From Pseudomonadota bacterium (GTDB lineage Bacteria; Pseudomonadota; Gammaproteobacteria; Pseudomonadales; UBA5518): DNA of 7,130 bases. The position numbers were made by a program, and so were the translations under genes. The notes beneath the pieces were generated by a model. That model searched no databases, was not told the origin of the DNA, and saw only the letters and a program-made list of their open reading frames with translations. Below are positions 5,649-7,130 of the stretch, one piece after another; positions within the stretch are counted from its first letter, which is position 1; every line of letters begins with the position of its first letter. The stretch covers positions 1-7,130 of the forward strand of contig CAUJIL010000010.1 in assembly GCA_963204845.1 (NCBI GenBank), given 5' to 3'.

Positions 5649-6290
5649 TCAAACGGCGCGCTCGAACACCGCCAATTGAAGGGAATGCAGGAAACGGTTG
5701 CGCGGCACCCGCAGCAACGGCGCGAATCCGTGGCGTTCGAATACCTCCCGCAACTCACGCTCCGACACCGGGTACTGCTTCAGGGGTTTGCCGGTCACCC
5801 ATTGCCGCACGCGGCGACGCAGCGTCGTGTACGAGCACGGTGACAGATACGAGATGACGACGTGACGGTCCGCGACGCGCGTGGCCTCGGCGATCAGTCG
5901 TTCCCGCAGCGCCGGCTGCGCAAAGTGATGCAGCAGGCGGAAACAGAGCACCTTGTCGAAGCTCCGGCCGGTGTAGCCGGTGGCGAACACGTCGCGTCGC
6001 TCGACCGTCGCCTCGACCGCGGCGCTGCGCACCTCGCGCTGAGCGGTGGCCACCGCGGCCTCGCCCAGATCGATCCCGGTCGCGCGATAGCCCTGCTCCG
6101 CGAGCCAGATCGTCGCTCGCCCCACGCCACAGGGCGCATCGAGCACGGTACCGCCCGGCGGCCCGAGCGCCGTGAACGCGGTCTGCAGCATGTGCATCTC
6201 GGCGCGGTGCTTGGCGGGCTTGCGGCGCAGGTACGATTCGGCGGCCTGCGGGTCGGACTTGATCCGCGCCAGATACTCGTTTTCGCTCAC
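5649..6290 (-). CDS. Class I SAM-dependent methyltransferase, 213 aa
   Basis: A probable cytoplasmic methyltransferase with the Rossmann-like SAM fold. Motif I is V-L-D-A-P-C-G-V-G-R at residues 49-58. The acidic residue that usually contacts the SAM ribose is Asp74 (G-I-D-L-G). Asp100 sits in the motif II position, and the strand C-F-R-L-L-H-H-F covers 116-123. These match methyltransferase-11/25-type enzymes; the methyl acceptor is unknown. The N-terminal helix with K-P-A-K-H-R near 24-29 may be a cap. The start is GTG at 6290, directly preceded by a near-perfect Shine-Dalgarno. The gene follows the LPS-kinase gene by 22 bp on the same strand, so the two probably form an operon and may act on the same cell-surface or lipid-linked substrate; that link is inference. 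No defects are seen. Confidence 0.87.
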   Translation of the reverse strand: MSENEYLARIKSDPQAAESYLRRKPAKHRAEMHMLQTAFTALGPPGGTVLDAPCGVGRATIWLAEQGYRATGIDLGEAAVATAQREVRSAAVEATVERRDVFATGYTGRSFDKVLCFRLLHHFAQPALRERLIAEATRVADRHVVISYLSPCSYTTLRRRVRQWVTGKPLKQYPVSERELREVFERHGFAPLLRVPRNRFLHSLQLAVFERAV

Positions 6291-6302
6291 ATCACCTCCT
6301 CC
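6291..6302 (-). promoter_or_regulatory. Strong Shine-Dalgarno preceding the GTG-started methyltransferase
   Basis: On the minus strand the sequence is GGAGGAGGTGAT immediately followed by GTG. The AGGAGGTGAT part is fully complementary to the 16S rRNA anti-Shine-Dalgarno, with 4-7 nt from the GGAGG cores to the start codon. It decides the start at 6290 and predicts efficient translation of the second gene of the pair. Confidence 0.75.
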
Positions 6303-6312
6303 GGTGTTCTGT

Positions 6313-7044
6313 TCAACCCGTCACCCCACTGCCCAGGCACTCGATCACGGCCGGCATGCGCTCCCGGTATGCCGCGAGCAGCGTGGTGCGGGAGGCGCAA
6401 GACAGCCAGGTGCAGCGACGCAGGAACTGCCTGAGGTCGGACAACGCGGCCGACTCCGCCCGCCGATGTCGGCGCGCGCGTTCGAGGTCGATCAGCAGCA
6501 GTTCTCCCGAGGCAGGATCCACGTAGACGTGTCCCGGGTACAGCGATCCGTGCCGCCACCCTGCGGCGTGCAGCTCGCAGAGCTGTGCCCCGATGCGCCG
6601 CAACACGGCCGGTGGCCAGGGATCGGAGCAGTCCCTGAGATCGAGCAACGGCCGGTAGTTCGGGGGCACGGCAGCCGTCACCAGCACTGCTTGCCACACG
6701 CCGTCGCGGCGACGGCAACCGTGTGCCACCAGCTCCACCACCGGCAGTCCGGCCTGCCGCCACTGCTGCAGGGACTCGGCCTCGAACACGAAACTCGGTC
6801 GACCCAGCGGGTGACGGAACGAACGCCGGAACTGGTTTTCCTGGCGTTTCACGTAGAACACGTGCTCGCCGGACCCGACACGCACCACCGCGCTCCAGCC
6901 GGCACGCCGGAGGTTTGGTGCCTCGACGAAATCGTGCGGTAGACGCCAGAGTGCTTCGAAATCGCCCAGCCCCAGGCGACACAGCACATCACCGGCGGCA
7001 CCGGCGACCATCGACAGTGGGGGCGCAGACCAGCGACGCGCCAT
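6313..7044 (-). CDS. Lipopolysaccharide kinase InaA/WaaP (Kdo/WaaP) family protein, 243 aa
   Basis: A protein-kinase-like fold enzyme of the Kdo/WaaP/InaA family, some members of which phosphorylate sugars of the LPS inner core; InaA-type members are poorly characterised. Visible elements are Lys66 in V-F-Y-V-K (ATP-contacting beta-3 lysine position), Glu88 or Glu90 in F-V-F-E-A-E (helix C), the catalytic-loop-like H-G-S-L-Y-P-G-H at 165-172, and L-L-I-D-L-E-R at 183-189, where Asp186 stands at the metal-binding DFG-like position. In the catalytic loop the Asp of typical kinases (H-x-D) is replaced by Ser167. InaA-like proteins, as I recall, often have a similar H-G-x-x-Y-P-x-H form, so this may be a subfamily feature. 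The length fits InaA-like proteins. No membrane segment is visible, consistent with action on the cytoplasmic side. ATG 7044 gives the fullest domain; its ribosome-binding site is weak. First gene of a pair with the methyltransferase. Confidence 0.85.
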   Translation of the reverse strand: MARRWSAPPLSMVAGAAGDVLCRLGLGDFEALWRLPHDFVEAPNLRRAGWSAVVRVGSGEHVFYVKRQENQFRRSFRHPLGRPSFVFEAESLQQWRQAGLPVVELVAHGCRRRDGVWQAVLVTAAVPPNYRPLLDLRDCSDPWPPAVLRRIGAQLCELHAAGWRHGSLYPGHVYVDPASGELLLIDLERARRHRRAESAALSDLRQFLRRCTWLSCASRTTLLAAYRERMPAVIECLGSGVTG

Positions 7045-7082
7045 GGGGACTCGTTTCCATCGACTGGAAATGACTAGCCGCC

Positions 7083-7115
7083 ATTACGATCGCGCCGTCT
7101 TAACTCATCCTTAAC
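7083..7115 (-). promoter_or_regulatory. Predicted promoter with a PmrA/PhoP-like direct-repeat box upstream of the LPS-kinase gene
   Basis: On the plus strand CTTAAC-TCATC-CTTAAC (7099-7115) is an exact 6-bp direct repeat with an 11-bp period, the geometry bound by OmpR-family response regulators. It is close to the known PmrA box (two HTTAAD half-sites separated by 5 bp) and loosely resembles PhoP boxes. Read on the minus strand, the box ends 10 bp before CGTAAT (7088 down to 7083), a 4-of-6 match to -10, with no good -35. This is the arrangement of activator-dependent promoters where the regulator takes over the -35 region. The ATG is at 7044. The regulator itself is not in the window. Confidence 0.45.
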
Positions 7116-7130
7116 GACCTGCCGCGGCCG

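Noticed and set aside
3878..5857. A 659-codon open frame on the plus strand
   Set aside because: It is an Arg/Pro/Ala-rich shadow frame over the DUF1653, efflux and methyltransferase regions. It has no recognisable motifs, whereas the other frames carry clear family signatures. High G+C leaves few stops in such frames.
1..7130. CRISPR arrays, tRNA or rRNA genes, transposases, phage or defence genes
   Set aside because: No regular repeat-spacer pattern, cloverleaf-like sequence or recognisable transposase/integrase/defence protein was found on reading both strands.

Overview
The window is high-GC bacterial DNA, judged by eye to be about 70% G+C, with tightly packed genes on both strands. The gene families present suggest a gammaproteobacterium, or at least a proteobacterium with an LPS outer membrane: an InaA/WaaP-type LPS kinase, a NodT/TolC-type outer-membrane lipoprotein, MacB C-terminal sequence, a DUF1653 protein and a proteobacterial pyruvate-kinase-like protein. 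The sequence does not allow a call below class.

Layout from left to right. (1) 1-216 (+) is the C-terminal tail of a radical SAM/SPASM-type protein whose 5' part lies outside the window. (2) 385-1200 (+) is an intact classical short-chain dehydrogenase with a recognisable promoter and Shine-Dalgarno sequence. (3) 1229-2191 (-), convergent with it, is an extended-SDR/NAD(P)-binding epimerase-like protein. Its promoter lies in a 160-bp divergent intergenic region. (4) 2352-3784 (+) is a pyruvate-kinase-like gene that appears to have lost two internal segments. One loss is in frame. The other shifts the frame, so the conserved C-terminus survives only as an out-of-frame remnant. (5) 3871-4143 (+) is an intact small DUF1653 protein, followed 8 bp later by (6) 4152-5549 (+), an outer-membrane efflux lipoprotein gene. 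That gene is broken by an in-frame TGA at 5025-5027 and then fused in frame to the last ~65 codons of a MacB-type ABC transporter permease. (7) 5550-5648 is a convergent intergenic region carrying two imperfect copies of a 25-bp repeat. (8) 7044-5649 (-) is a two-gene unit with an InaA/WaaP-family LPS kinase first and a class I SAM methyltransferase second. It has a PmrA/PhoP-like direct-repeat box upstream.

The stretch from about 2.8 to 5.4 kb is the unusual part. Three apparent deletion junctions and one nonsense codon fall in two plus-strand genes, while the flanking genes and the small DUF1653 gene between them look intact. This could be real gene decay, with loss of a MacAB-TolC-like tripartite efflux system, or it could be misassembly at short GC-rich repeats; sequence alone cannot decide. 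I found no new defence system, CRISPR array, RNA gene or intact mobile element.
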